Shown here: positions 27,927 to 37,343 of the stretch, one piece after another
Layout: each line of letters starts with the position of its first letter
Position numbering within the stretch: position 1 is the first letter of the stretch
Source of the DNA: Chondrus crispus
Lineage: Eukaryota; Rhodophyta; Florideophyceae; Gigartinales; Gigartinaceae
Assembly: GCF_000350225.1 (NCBI RefSeq)
Contig: NW_005178500.1
Location: 1-39,765 of the forward strand
Direction of reading: 5' to 3'
DNA: 39,765 bases
The notes under the pieces: generated by a model
Told to the model about the DNA's origin: nothing
Database searches by the model: none
What the model saw: only the letters and a program-made list of their open reading frames with translations
Translations under genes and position numbers: made by a program

Positions 27927-29021
27927 ATGAGGTTTACTTCAGCTTTCCTCGTCCTTGCATATGCATTCCACGCCCAGGCATGGCGCTTCGACATCCAGAG
28001 CATGTTTGAGAGTGGGCCGCTAACCTTTCTACGACCCCCGAGCCAGGACAATCAAGCCGCAGTAGAAGGAGTTGAGCCTAAGACCCTACCAAGACACAAT
28101 GCGGTTCGCGACAGAAAATTACAACTTTCAAACTTACCCTGCGTCTTAGATGACATTCAAAATATTGGTGCTTGCCTATGTGCTGAAGCCCGAGATCTCG
28201 AAGGACTCAGATTCACGCGTCGAGATACAACGTTATGCACCTCCTTTTTACAGCTCGAACCTGAACTATGGAGGAAAAAGTGCGACGTCTTCACAGACTC
28301 AAACGGAAACGTGCAACGGTTCCGCCTGGTACATGTCGTATTCAATACGCTCGCAGAATGCAGGCCTGAGAGAGTGGAGAAAGAAACACGAATTGCGAGG
28401 AGTAGATTAGCGACTTCCGATTGCACCGGAGAGGAGTGCAATACGAGTACAACGGATGAGGTAAGGGCAAGTGCGACGCGGCTGCAGGTGAGAATATCCG
28501 GTCTCCGAATGTACATGGAGGGGCTGAATGGAATAGGAGATGACTTCACATCCGGGACGGCGGAGGAATTGACGTCCCCCATGACGTACGTGGAAAGCAG
28601 GGTACGACAAAGCAGACGTTTTCTACCAAACAAACAGGGTACCATTATCGGAGCTTTCGAAGTGTTGTGGCGAATTGGGCCAAACGTAGTTCAGGTTTTG
28701 AGGCCACTTCCGTCAAGCACAAGAGCAGGATATCGAAAATCGAACTACAGGATCGCATGCAGATTGAAAAATGGAAAGTTGTCGAGGGCCGTTTTAACCG
28801 GAAGGAAGGTGGAGCTAATGATGAATAACATGGTAGAAGTGGAGATACCACTAACAGCTGTGAAAGATGAGTCATACATGGATGGTACTGATCGTCAGAG
28901 AAGACGACGGGTTATAGTGGGTGCCTCGAAGTGTGAAGCGAGGAAATCTGTTGGAGGGAGAATAGTAATCTCCTGTATATGCAAGAGAAGGGGCAGGGGC
29001 ACCAGTGGGGGAACAAGGTAA
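27927..29021 (+). CDS. Secreted cysteine-containing protein, unknown
   Basis: 364 residues from the ATG at 27927. An in-frame ATG 66 bases upstream exists, but starting here gives a textbook signal peptide: MRFTSAFLVLAYAFHAQA, short n-region, hydrophobic core and an A-x-A site after residue 18. The mature part has about twelve cysteines, spaced in several short clusters (LPCV, GACLC, TLC, KKC, DCTGEEC, IACR, SKCE, SCICK), suggesting disulfides in an extracellular or wall-associated protein. No second hydrophobic segment; the C-terminus is Arg/Gly-rich. I do not recognise the family. It is the only frame in the window that looks like an ordinary host gene: single exon, flanked by retroelements on both sides, with codon use less GC-biased than the chromovirus. 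Confidence 0.6.
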   Translation: MRFTSAFLVLAYAFHAQAWRFDIQSMFESGPLTFLRPPSQDNQAAVEGVEPKTLPRHNAVRDRKLQLSNLPCVLDDIQNIGACLCAEARDLEGLRFTRRDTTLCTSFLQLEPELWRKKCDVFTDSNGNVQRFRLVHVVFNTLAECRPERVEKETRIARSRLATSDCTGEECNTSTTDEVRASATRLQVRISGLRMYMEGLNGIGDDFTSGTAEELTSPMTYVESRVRQSRRFLPNKQGTIIGAFEVLWRIGPNVVQVLRPLPSSTRAGYRKSNYRIACRLKNGKLSRAVLTGRKVELMMNNMVEVEIPLTAVKDESYMDGTDRQRRRRVIVGASKCEARKSVGGRIVISCICKRRGRGTSGGTR

Positions 29022-29387
29022 GCGCAAGGTAAGCGCCCGAGGAAGATGGAGCAGCAGCAGGTGCTTCCCTCCGTGGTTTGTTCACCGCCATCGATCAATA
29101 TATCTCTTCGCTTTTTGACACCGAAAAACACCTGTTGTCAAACAAGCCCGACTGTCAATGTTGTGTTTATTTTTTAGACGTCGTAGTCCAGTTCTGCTGA
29201 ATCAAGGGTAACAATACTGATGTACATGCTTGCTCACTGAATAAGGTTCTAAGGGAATGTGGTGATAGAAAGGCCGTATTAGTGACTGGTGGTCGCCCAG
29301 GTGGTCGCCCAGACAATATAAAAAAATGGGGGATCAAATGTCAACTCTCCAAGCAGAGTTGCACCATTCAATTCAATATACAGGAGA
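29022..29387. other. Spacer between host gene and small copia element
   Basis: No gene recognised. Contains a 12-bp tandem duplication GGTGGTCGCCCA at about 29287-29310, a TATA-like AATATAAAAAAATG at about 29315, and a short hairpin CAACTCT/AGAGTTG near 29341-29361. Confidence 0.5.
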
Positions 29388-29528
29388 ATGCATTTGCCCA
29401 AACTGAATTTAGACAGTTTCGATTTGGTAAGGTTGTCCGTGAAGTCACGAAAACGCGTGTTTTGGCGGCGTGTTTGCTCGGATTTTCTAAACGCAGATTT
29501 TTCAGCAACGCGTTTGGCGAACTCACAG

Positions 29529-29627
29529 TGTCTGACCGCACAGGACAGTCTGTCCTATACAGGACATACTTAACCCACGAGCGACGACGAGTAAATGAGG
29601 AGGAGTCATCGGTCTCCAGTTCACACA
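29529..29627 (+). repeat. 5' LTR of compact copia element
   Basis: 99 bp. Contains GGACAGTCTGTCC, a near-palindrome, and CTATACAGG. Partner at 31064-31162. Confidence 0.92.
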
Positions 29628-29840
29628 GGTTACGGGCACCCTTCGCTACCCTGCATAACACGACATTCCCAACGCTCTACATCAACAACAACAACTCCCA
29701 CAACGACAAGAACACACCGATCCCTCCCCCTGCGGAGGAGCCCCAGGCTGAACCATCACCAACACCTCACAGACAAACCTCCACCGACACAACCCACGAT
29801 CACGACACAAGACATTCACACACAACACAACACAGACACA

Positions 29841-31028
29841 ATGGAAAAACGACCAGACATCCCAAGACTAGACCCCACCAACTATGGCCCCTGGATGGTA
29901 GCCACCCGCCCAGCAGCACACACCATCGGAGCTATCGAACACATCACAGGAAACCCCCTACCCCTGCAAGACCCAACCGACCCGTGCCTCTTTTTCAAAA
30001 AATCAAACAAAGGCACAATACTCGTAGCAGTCAACATGGACGACTTTCTCTCTGTCGCCTCAACCCAAGCCATGCAAGACAAACTACACGCCACCCTTAC
30101 GGCGAAATACAAGATCAAGCGCCTAGGCTTCCCAGCCCAATACTTGAAATGGCACATCCAACGTATGCCACAACGCGAAATACACATCGCACAGCCGCAA
30201 GTAGTCACGTCAATACTCAAAAAAACGGGCATGCTCGCGGCGACCCCAAAGCGCACACCACTTCCCCCCAAAGCAGCATTCACCTTCTTACACGACAGCA
30301 CACCACTGGAACAACATCAGGCCTTTCTGTACCGCCAAACAATAGGTGATCTGCGCTACCTAGCGGACAGCACAAGGCCAGATATACATCCAGCCGTCAG
30401 CATGCTAGCCTCGGTAATGCACAAGCCCGCGAAAGAGCACAAAGACCACCTCCAATGGCTCTTACGCTACCTTTGCGGCACAAAGGACCACGGCATCCTT
30501 TTCAAATCCGCACCCAGAACCACCTCCCCCACTCTCTGCACGTACACCGACTCCGATTTTGCGAATGATCACGACCGCAAATCGCGAACCGGAGTCGTAC
30601 ACATGTTCCAAGGCGCACCTATAAGCTGGACATCAGCCCGACAGACAGTCGTCGCGGCTTCCACGTGCGAAGCAGAGTACTTAGCCGCCACCGCCGCCAC
30701 ACAACAGGCCCACTGGCTCAGAAGGCTGCTCAGCGAAACACAAACGCCTGAGACTAAACCAACACCGCTCTTTGTCGACAACAAGTCTGCCATCCTTGTC
30801 GCCCAAAACTCGGCGCCCACCAAACGCCGAAAATTCATTGACGTCAAACACCACCTCATGCACAACCACATCCAAAGAGGAAACGTCAACATCAAACATA
30901 TCCCCTCCGACGAAAACTTAGCGGACTACTTCACCAAGCCACTCGGACCCCAACTTACACGGCATCTTCTTCGTAACCTTAGCATCGTCGCCCCAAAACC
31001 CCTATTAGCGAACTCGGGGACTGTCTGA
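29841..31028 (+). CDS. Gag-RT-RNase H deletion fusion of the compact copia element
   Basis: 395 residues from the ATG at 29841. The frame is open further up into the LTR, but this ATG starts the Gag motif. Residues 1 to ~43 match a copia Gag start (LDPTNYGPWMVA). Directly after NPLPLQ the sequence becomes RT at its C-terminal palm (DPCLFFKK, then VAVNMDDFLSV). RNase H follows with YTDSDFAND, STCEAEYLA and FVDNKSAI, all three acidic residues present, and NLADYFTKPL. The first catalytic Asp of RT lies in the deleted part, so it cannot polymerise. The join is in frame and the frame has no stops, so it may be translated, perhaps retaining RNase H activity or interfering with the parent element; that is inference. 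Stop (TGA) lies in a partial copy of the LTR start. Confidence 0.85.
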   Translation: MEKRPDIPRLDPTNYGPWMVATRPAAHTIGAIEHITGNPLPLQDPTDPCLFFKKSNKGTILVAVNMDDFLSVASTQAMQDKLHATLTAKYKIKRLGFPAQYLKWHIQRMPQREIHIAQPQVVTSILKKTGMLAATPKRTPLPPKAAFTFLHDSTPLEQHQAFLYRQTIGDLRYLADSTRPDIHPAVSMLASVMHKPAKEHKDHLQWLLRYLCGTKDHGILFKSAPRTTSPTLCTYTDSDFANDHDRKSRTGVVHMFQGAPISWTSARQTVVAASTCEAEYLAATAATQQAHWLRRLLSETQTPETKPTPLFVDNKSAILVAQNSAPTKRRKFIDVKHHLMHNHIQRGNVNIKHIPSDENLADYFTKPLGPQLTRHLLRNLSIVAPKPLLANSGTV

Positions 31029-31063
31029 CCGCACAATCACATTCGCCAATAGCCATTTTGTAG
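31022..31063 (+). repeat. Partial extra copy of the LTR start before the 3' LTR
   Basis: TGTCTGACCGCACA at 31022-31035 equals the first 14 bases of the 5' LTR, followed by 28 bp of unrelated sequence, then the real 3' LTR at 31064. The G-rich bases just before it (CGGGGAC) would be the original PPT end. Confidence 0.7.
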
Positions 31064-31162
31064 TGTCAGACCGCACAGGACAGTCTGTCCTACACAGGAC
31101 ATACTTAACCCACGAGCGACGACGAGTAAATGAGGAGGAGTCATCGGTCTCCAGTTCACACA
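31064..31162 (+). repeat. 3' LTR of compact copia element
   Basis: 99 bp, two substitutions from 29529-29627, followed by the CACAG target duplication. Confidence 0.92.
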
Positions 31163-31386
31163 CACAGCATACCGAAAACTGGGGGCATGCGAGTTTTCCA
31201 CCAGTTTCACATCCGCCTGATCACAGCAGTGCCGGATCGACCCGTCTTGAAGGAAAACGAGATGGGGTTTCCGCTCTTTCACCAGCACAAACGAGTCTCA
31301 GACGGCACGGGTCGTACCGGTTTGCGTCATGGACGCCCCTATCACTTCATCTGCGCAGAGTCTATCAACAGATCAAAGCACCATAA

Positions 31387-32232
31387 GATCTGTCACACAT
31401 ATGTCGCCGAAGCAACCGCGAAAGATAGACAAGTAGAAGCTTCTAAAAAGCGGTCCCCTCCAAAATGGCCCCCCTCAGGCTGTCAAGAAGACGAAACACA
31501 TCGCTCTTTCGACTGAGAACCATTCTATCCTTGTAGTGAGCTACAATATTCGGTTCAGCGAGTATCCGCGCAGGTGCACGTGATCTGTCTGGCGGCACGA
31601 CGATGTACCAGACTTGCGCCTGTTGCGGGCAGGTACGTTGCTGGAGGTCAGTCCGCAAAACTCGTGGTGGGATTTTTCAATCTCAGGTTTACTTCACGTC
31701 CAGCGACTTTGTGGGCAAATGGAAAAAGTCAACGCGTTACTTTACGGACCGTAATGTATATAATTTTGCAAAGAAAAGGAGGCAAATTACAGGTCGTGTA
31801 GTGTCTATCGGACCGTTAGTCCTCGTATGAGGGCAAAAGTTACTCTATTTTTTCTAGACAACGCAAAGCACGATTTAACTTTTGTTTTTGTAACTACAAT
31901 CCCATCACCGCAAGTAAAGCAGCTCCTCGTCAATTTTTGCGAAACCCAACTCGTTGATGCTTATAAAGGTGTTCAAAAGAATAGTCGGCTTCCAGTTTGT
32001 ATTTTTCTTTAGGCTAATTTTGTACCAGTAGCATAGAAACTTTCCGTAGAATGGTTTCTACTCGTTTCTAACTTTAGAAACATTATAAAACGAGTCAGCC
32101 CCCCAAAGAAAAATAGAAACCGTGGTCATAAAAGTTGAAAAGAAATAAAATTCGCAGATGTTTATGTTATGATAACGCTTGGTTGGATAGACACTGGACA
32201 TTAAGTAAAGTTTAGAGCGATCCGTTCGTACG
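31387..32232. other. No recognisable gene
   Basis: AT-richer sequence with only short frames (up to 75 codons). Around 32030-32100 a motif like GTTTCTA/TAGAAAC recurs several times in both orientations. Nothing else seen. Confidence 0.5.
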
Positions 32233-32837
32233 GTAAATGCAACATGTCAGCGAACGGTGCGCGACCTCGCCATGATTTGATGTCCTCGTCTCGCCCCTGC
32301 TTCCCCCCACCCGTGCCGCGTGCCCGCCGCTTCTCCCCGCCCCGCGCGTGCTGAAAGGCCAACCCTCCGCCCTGCCCTTCCCCGCCGCCCTGTGTGACGT
32401 CTCGCACTCCTCGACCGCCATCTTCCGCTGCTCCGCCGTCCGCCTGTCTGCGAACTGGCTGCTCTCCGCGGCGTGTACGCCCGCGTCGCGGGCGCCCTCG
32501 CCTGGATGCACTCTGTCGGCGCCGAGTTTCAAACCTCCGCGGATGCCACCCAGGTGCTTGAGGGCAACCCCGCCCCCGAGCAGGACGAGAAAGGGAGGGA
32601 CGCCCCGCCCATGGAGACGCATGACACCCCGCTCCTCGATGCCAATAAGGATAACGACGACGACGACGCAGAGGTCGACTTCGATCGCGGGCGCGCCGCC
32701 AGGGAGACCGCGTATACTGTCGTCGGCGTGGGCACTGTCGCTGCGGCTGTCGTCGCCGCGGGCGCGTTTTTCGGGTGGTGGCGCTGGCGGAGGATGTGAA
32801 AAAGGGGGACGCGCTTGAGGGAAAGTGTGCATGGGTA
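32233..32837 (+). repeat. Repeat copy 2, uninterrupted
   Basis: Matches 18717-18875 and 18977-19378, which are separated there by inserted sequence. The shared start is GTAAATGCAACATG and the shared end is CGCGCTTGAGGGAAAGTGT. No terminal repeats or target duplication seen. Confidence 0.8.
32473..32799 (+). CDS. Candidate tail-anchored membrane protein (repeat copy 2)
   Basis: 108 codons from the ATG at 32473; the frame is open back to 32398 (VCELAALRG before it), so the real start or an upstream exon may lie higher. Middle part is acidic and hydrophilic (DANKDNDDDDAEVDFD). It then has a ~20-residue Val/Ala/Gly hydrophobic segment (YTVVGVGTVAAAVVAAGAFF) and a short basic-aromatic end WWRWRRM. 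That is the layout of a single-pass, C-terminally anchored protein. The tail is shared with 18951-19337, while the region before it differs entirely in composition. No family recognised. Upstream frames contain stops, so if real it is a fragment or has an intron. Confidence 0.4.
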   Translation: MYARVAGALAWMHSVGAEFQTSADATQVLEGNPAPEQDEKGRDAPPMETHDTPLLDANKDNDDDDAEVDFDRGRAARETAYTVVGVGTVAAAVVAAGAFFGWWRWRRM

Positions 32838-32919
32838 TTGTGGGATACATTGCTGTACATGTTATGATATGGATTTTTAGATATTTTACGGATCATTTCC
32901 GAAGTCACCCATTGGTCGA

Positions 32920-32985
32920 GGTTACACGGAGGTTACACGGAGGTTACACCGAAGTTACACGGAGGTTACACGGAGGTTACATGGT
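32920..32985 (+). repeat. Six tandem 11-bp repeats
   Basis: Unit GGTTACACGGA, six copies with a few changes, ending in a diverged sixth copy, then the perfect palindrome ATGGTTAACCAT at 32981-32992. Lies about 25 bp before the TATA hairpin; the position suits upstream promoter elements. Confidence 0.85.
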
Positions 32986-33009
32986 TAACCATGTTAGGGG
33001 TTCGATGCT

Positions 33010-33034
33010 GGCGCGGCTCTATAAAAGCCGCGCC
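33010..33034 (+). promoter_or_regulatory. TATA box in the loop of a GC hairpin, promoter of gypsy-2
   Basis: Arms GGCGCGGCT (33010-33018) and AGCCGCGCC (33026-33034) enclose CTATAAA; TATAAAAG is at 33020-33027. Transcription would start near 33050, giving a leader with a CA-rich microsatellite (33090-33138) and AATAAA at about 33139, before the Gag ATG at 33189. Confidence 0.6.
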
Positions 33035-33188
33035 GACACACCACAACCACAACACACCGATCCCACTCTCCGACGGAACAACTCCATCACAACCACACCA
33101 CACACACTCACACACACACACACACTCCCATACACACAATAAACCCGACCTACGACCGCCCATCCCGGGAACCCAAGAACTCGTTCAC

Positions 33189-33818
33189 ATGGTACTTCTG
33201 TTGAGGTACCCCGCCCGTCGTGGGCAGGTCTCTATTTCGTTCTCAGGGACTTCTGACGATTCCTTCGACGTCAAGAAGTTCTTCTTCTATTTCGACAACG
33301 TCTTGATGAAAGAGAAGGACTACCAAGAGAAGGCAGAGGGACTGCTTCCGTTCCTCGATGGCCCAGCATTCGAATTCAACTACAGCCGTTTCGCCGCTGA
33401 TGAAACCCTCACAACGGAGGCCATGAACTACTCTGCAGTCAAGAAGGCCTTCTTCGACAAGTTTCAACCGCAGGAAGATCCTGAGGTGGCAATCCGTTCG
33501 GCAATCGACCTCAGGATTCAAAATGATGATGTGATTTCGTTCGTGAAGAGGGCGGAGAGTTTGTACTCTGCAGCCGAATTCAACGATTCTGCTAAGCTGG
33601 GACTTCTCCGCAAGTCCATCCAAGGTCATCCCGCGTTGATTCAGTTCGTCATGTTCCGCAGCCCAACCACGTACAACGAATTGATTGACGCCATGAAGAT
33701 GTTCGACCGCAACAGGAAAGAATTCGGCCCCATCGGTTGTTCTCCGTTCAAGCATTTGTCACCATCGACTTCACTTTCAGGTCCCCAAGAAATCGGAACC
33801 ACCTTCAAGAGTGGTTAA
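33189..33818 (+). CDS. gag: gypsy-2 Gag
   Basis: 209 residues from the ATG at 33189. The frame is open from 32991, but that ATG precedes the TATA box and the intervening codons are His/Thr low complexity. The body fits a Retrotrans_gag fold: FDVKKFFFYFDNVLMKEKD, LLPFLDGPAFEFNY, KAFFDKF, DDVISFVKRAESLYS, LLRKSIQGHPALI. No zinc knuckle here; two lie at the start of the next frame. Ends at a single TAA (33816-33818). The pol frame is the same frame, so the knuckles belong to Gag-Pol if the stop is suppressed, or Gag was truncated by a nonsense change. Confidence 0.85.
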   Translation: MVLLLRYPARRGQVSISFSGTSDDSFDVKKFFFYFDNVLMKEKDYQEKAEGLLPFLDGPAFEFNYSRFAADETLTTEAMNYSAVKKAFFDKFQPQEDPEVAIRSAIDLRIQNDDVISFVKRAESLYSAAEFNDSAKLGLLRKSIQGHPALIQFVMFRSPTTYNELIDAMKMFDRNRKEFGPIGCSPFKHLSPSTSLSGPQEIGTTFKSG

Positions 33819-36800
33819 GAAGATAAGTTGGAAACTCTGACCTCCCAACTGGCTGAACTCTCTCTTCTAGTGAAGAAGTCTCAGAGAGGGTTCAATAAGC
33901 CCCCGATTGACGAACGCCCCTGCTCGTACTGTGGAAGGCAGGGTCATGGCGCCAATAAGTGCCCAGATAACCCCCATCGGGGAACTCGGTGCACTTATTG
34001 CGGTAAGGTTGGACACGCTGAACCCGCCTGTTGGGCGAAGGCTAAAGCCTCAAGGGAAGATGACTCGAAGAGGAATCAGGGAGGAATAGAAATCAAGAAA
34101 GTAAAGTTTGCTGAAGAACATTCTCTGGTTGTTACAGAAAGAGTTTCATCACCCAAACCGGAGGTAGTGGCTGCCTTAAAGCGAAATGCTCAGGGAGAAC
34201 CACTGCCGAAGCAGCATCACTCAGCTGCTGCCCGGCAACCGACTCCTGAGATGGTCGGCCCGATGGAATACATGCCCCCGCATCACCATTCAACCCCAGG
34301 AGTTCTAATTCGTATCCCACCGAAGAACCGCAGGACGAGGAAGAAGACTGCTCCGAAGTCTAACAAAGTGGCTAGGCTCAGCAGCCATGTAGGAAGGTAC
34401 AGTCTCCTCACCGAACTCGCCAGGGCCCCATCTGGTATCACGTTCGGCCAGCTGGTTCGAGGTGACGCTGATGACGCGAAGAAGGAAATGCAGAAGTTGT
34501 TCCGCTCAGGCACAAGGAAGACAAAGATTGCCACTGTGGGGGATGCTAGCTTCCCCCGTAGACTCAAGTTGGTTCCCGTCAGGATCTACTCCAAAGAGGA
34601 TCAGGCACTTCTAGATTCCGGGGCAATTCCAAACTTGATGTCTAGTCGGCTCTCAGACGAACTCTCTCTGACCCCGTCTTCTACATCCCGGCAAATCACT
34701 GTCGCCAACGGTGATACCACACGGTGTATCGGGACTGTCGCGAGAATCCCCGTCTCGTTTGCCGACTTGACAGTCCCAATCGACTTTCTTGTTGTGCTAA
34801 ATACGCCTTTTGATCTTATCATTGGGTGCCCGACATTGGAAACCTTGGCTGCTCGGATTGATCTTCGCAGGCAAATGGTGAAGCTTTCATTCCAGGATAG
34901 GACCGTACATCTTGGCTTGGAATATGACCGCTCCAGCACCCATATCGTGAATATAGGTACTGATAGTGAGGACTTCACTTCCGGTGTCGAAGGAGAGTTG
35001 AACGACACCGGGGAATTCGATGAGTTCTCCTCGCTTTCCGATTCGGAGGAGTACGTCGTCACCATTTTATCGAATACAACCGCTGGGAAGAAAATTGAGC
35101 AGGACCCCTTTGCAGCCTTCGTGACACCAGTGCTCGAGGAGGACGACACCAATGAAGAAATGCCGTCGCTCGACTCCGATGACGATTCCAACGAAACTGA
35201 TGATGAGATGAGTGAGAGCGGTGATTTGATTAATCAAACCATAATTATGGAAGATATAGTATTAGTCGCGGACACTATGCAAGAAGATTCTAATGGGGGA
35301 CAAGACACGTCAAGCGCATCGGAGCTTCTTTTCCACTTCTGTCATTCACGAGACTGCCAAGGTATGACTGGTGAACCTTGCATGGCCGTTCCGTCTGAGA
35401 CTCCTGTGCCCATACTAAACGGCAGTACGGACCCCAACCCCATCGCTACTCAACCAGAAGGCGAAGTGATGGGAAATGACATACTAAGGACCAGTGAGGA
35501 GGAAGGAAGTGTAGATGACGAAGTGGATGAGGCCCCACAAGAGCAAGTTGAACCGCCCACTACACCATCTGCCGAACCCGAAATGGACCTCTCCGTCCCA
35601 CCTGAAGATCTGGATATTCCCGAACCCGAGAATGGGAATCAGGTCGCCAACGGCTCCGCACCACCTGAAGCAGAGAACGAATACCCGGAATATGAAATTC
35701 AAGATGTCGAGGAGGACGAAGACGAAGAAGCCGCCCCGGAAGAATGTGAACCTGGTGGACTCCCCTGGAATGATGATTCTGATGATGATGGACCGTCTCC
35801 GGCCACCTACTGGGGCTTATCTCAAGACCCGGAAGGGAACGGTGATGAAGCGCCAACCGTTCCCCCTCCAAATTCGACAGGGGGCAACCAAGGAAATCGT
35901 AACAGTTCCGGTCAAAATGGAACTTCTGGAGCTATTGAGAGTGCCCGACTCGAGACAACTCCGTCTCCTGACCATACGGGCACCCATTACGAGGAATGGG
36001 GAGACAAAAAGGCACTCATTCATGATAAGATCTGCCACCTGCCACCCGCGTACCGAAAAGTGCTCTTACACATGTTGCTTAGTAAAGACATCGTTGCTTG
36101 GTGTTTGGAGGACCTTCGACCGGCAAGGGTGCCAGTCACACATTCTTTCGACCTTACGGACGAGAATCCGATATACCACCGTAATCGGCGTTTATCACCA
36201 AAGCACAACGAAGTCGTTCGAGAAGAAATCGACAAGATGCTGAAAGCCGGAATAATTAGGCCTTCCGTGTCGGCTTGGTCTTTCCCTGTTGTCATTGCCA
36301 CCAAGAAGGATGGAAAGCCACGATTTTGCGTGGACTATCGCACGCTCAACAAAGTTATGAAGCCGGATCGCTGGCCCCTACCAAGCATTGAAGAAATACT
36401 TGAGGACCTAAGTGGAAGCAGGTACTTCACCTCGTTGGGTCTCTTTTCAGGTTATTGGCAGTTACAGATGGATGAACAGTGCAAAGAAAAGACCACCTTC
36501 ACGAGTCGACTTGGTACCTTCCAGTTTGAAGTCATGCCATTTGGGTTAATGAACGCCCCTGCAACGTTCCAACGAATGATGGACACAATTCTTCGGACTA
36601 TACCCTTCGCTAGGATGTATTTAGATGATGTGGTGGTATTCTCCAAAAATCTGAAAGACCATCTCCAACATGTCGAAGAGGTGCTCCAGATCCTCAAGCG
36701 ACATGGCCTCAAAATCAAAGCAAGCAAATGTGCCTTTGCACAGCCTGAGATTCATCTATTGGGACATATCGTAACTGCCACTGGCATTCGTGTGGATCCC

Positions 36801-37343
36801 GAGAAGACCCGGGCGATTGCTGAAGCAAGAAAACCCGCAAACAAGACAGAACTACGCAGCTTTCTGGGCCTTGCGTCATACTATAGGCGTTTCATTAAGA
36901 GATTTGCCAAGATCGCCGCTGCCTTACACGCCAAAACGTCAGCACAAGTACATTTCTGCTGGAACTCGGAAATGCAAGATGCCTTCGATACCTTGAAACG
37001 AAAGCTCTGTTCGCCGCCAGTGCTTGCTTACCCGGACTTCCTGACACCCTTTATCGTAGAGACTGATGCTTCGTCCCACGCCGTTGGGGCAGTACTATCA
37101 CAGAAGAAAGACGACTCGCGTATCCACCCTGTACAGTATGCCAGTCGAACCCTGAACCAGGCAGAACGCAACTACGCTTGCGAGAGAGAAGCCCTAGCAG
37201 TCATCTTTGCGTTGAAAAAGTTCCGAATCTACCTATTGTCAGAGACCTTCACTCTTGTCACTGATCACCAGCCTCTGCACCATGCATTTCAGAAAAAAAG
37301 ACGTACATGGTCGCCTTGCCCGCTGGCTAGACCTTCTCGCTGA
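33819..37343 (+). pseudogene. pol: gypsy-2 Pol: nucleocapsid knuckles, protease, RT, start of RNase H
   Basis: In frame with Gag after one TAA; no ATG near the start. Numbered from 33828: two CCHC knuckles CSYCGRQGHGANKC (32-45) and CTYCGKVGHAEPAC (55-68); protease LLDSGA (D ~263) with later IIGCP; a long very acidic linker (~380-680); RT with the second box YLDDVVVFS (931 on). The first catalytic site reads TSLGLFSGYWQ: the conserved Asp is Gly871 (GGT at 36438-36440, one transition from GAT). Spacing to YLDD (62) confirms the alignment, so the RT is dead. RNase H begins with VETDAS, but the frame is lost at an A7 run (37293-37299), where one A too many sends it to a stop at 37343. Probably inactive in three ways. 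Confidence 0.88.

Larger units (their letters stand above)
29529..31162 (+). mobile_element. Compact copia element with 99-bp LTRs (TRIM-like, internally deleted)
   Basis: 1,634 bp between 99-bp direct repeats at 29529-29627 and 31064-31162 (TGTC ... TTCACACA; two differences by eye). The pentamer CACAG is perfectly duplicated at 29524-29528 and 31163-31167. The interior encodes a Gag N-terminus joined to the C-terminal half of RT and RNase H; most of Gag, protease, integrase and the RT front are missing. It must have moved using proteins supplied by a related full-length element; copia-1 is of the same lineage. After the 5' LTR the sequence GGTTACGGGCACC resembles the half-tRNA(iMet) PBS used by Drosophila copia, with mismatches. 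Confidence 0.9.
29388..31386 (+). pseudogene. Small unknown ORF split by the compact copia element
   Basis: Left part 29388-29528 (47 codons, MHLPKLNLDSF) is in frame with right part 31168-31386 (72 codons and a stop) once the element and one CACAG copy are ignored, giving 119 codons. Arg/Ser/Lys-rich, no known domain. Could be chance. Confidence 0.22.

Noticed and set aside
29282..30349. 355-codon plus frame overlapping the mini-copia
   Set aside because: It crosses host sequence, LTR and interior in the wrong frame and is His/Thr/Pro low complexity; the Gag-RT frame at 29841 is the real one.
32201..32908. 235- and 212-codon minus frames over repeat copy 2
   Set aside because: Arg/Pro-rich, extend past the repeat edges; part is shared with copy 1, but the plus frame with its transmembrane tail looks more protein-like.
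32920..32985. CRISPR-like array
   Set aside because: Units are 11 bp and directly abutting with no spacers, in a eukaryotic context; a simple tandem repeat.
33828..33830. TTG at 33828 as a pol start
   Set aside because: No reason for a TTG start in a eukaryotic element; the frame continues from Gag through a single TAA.
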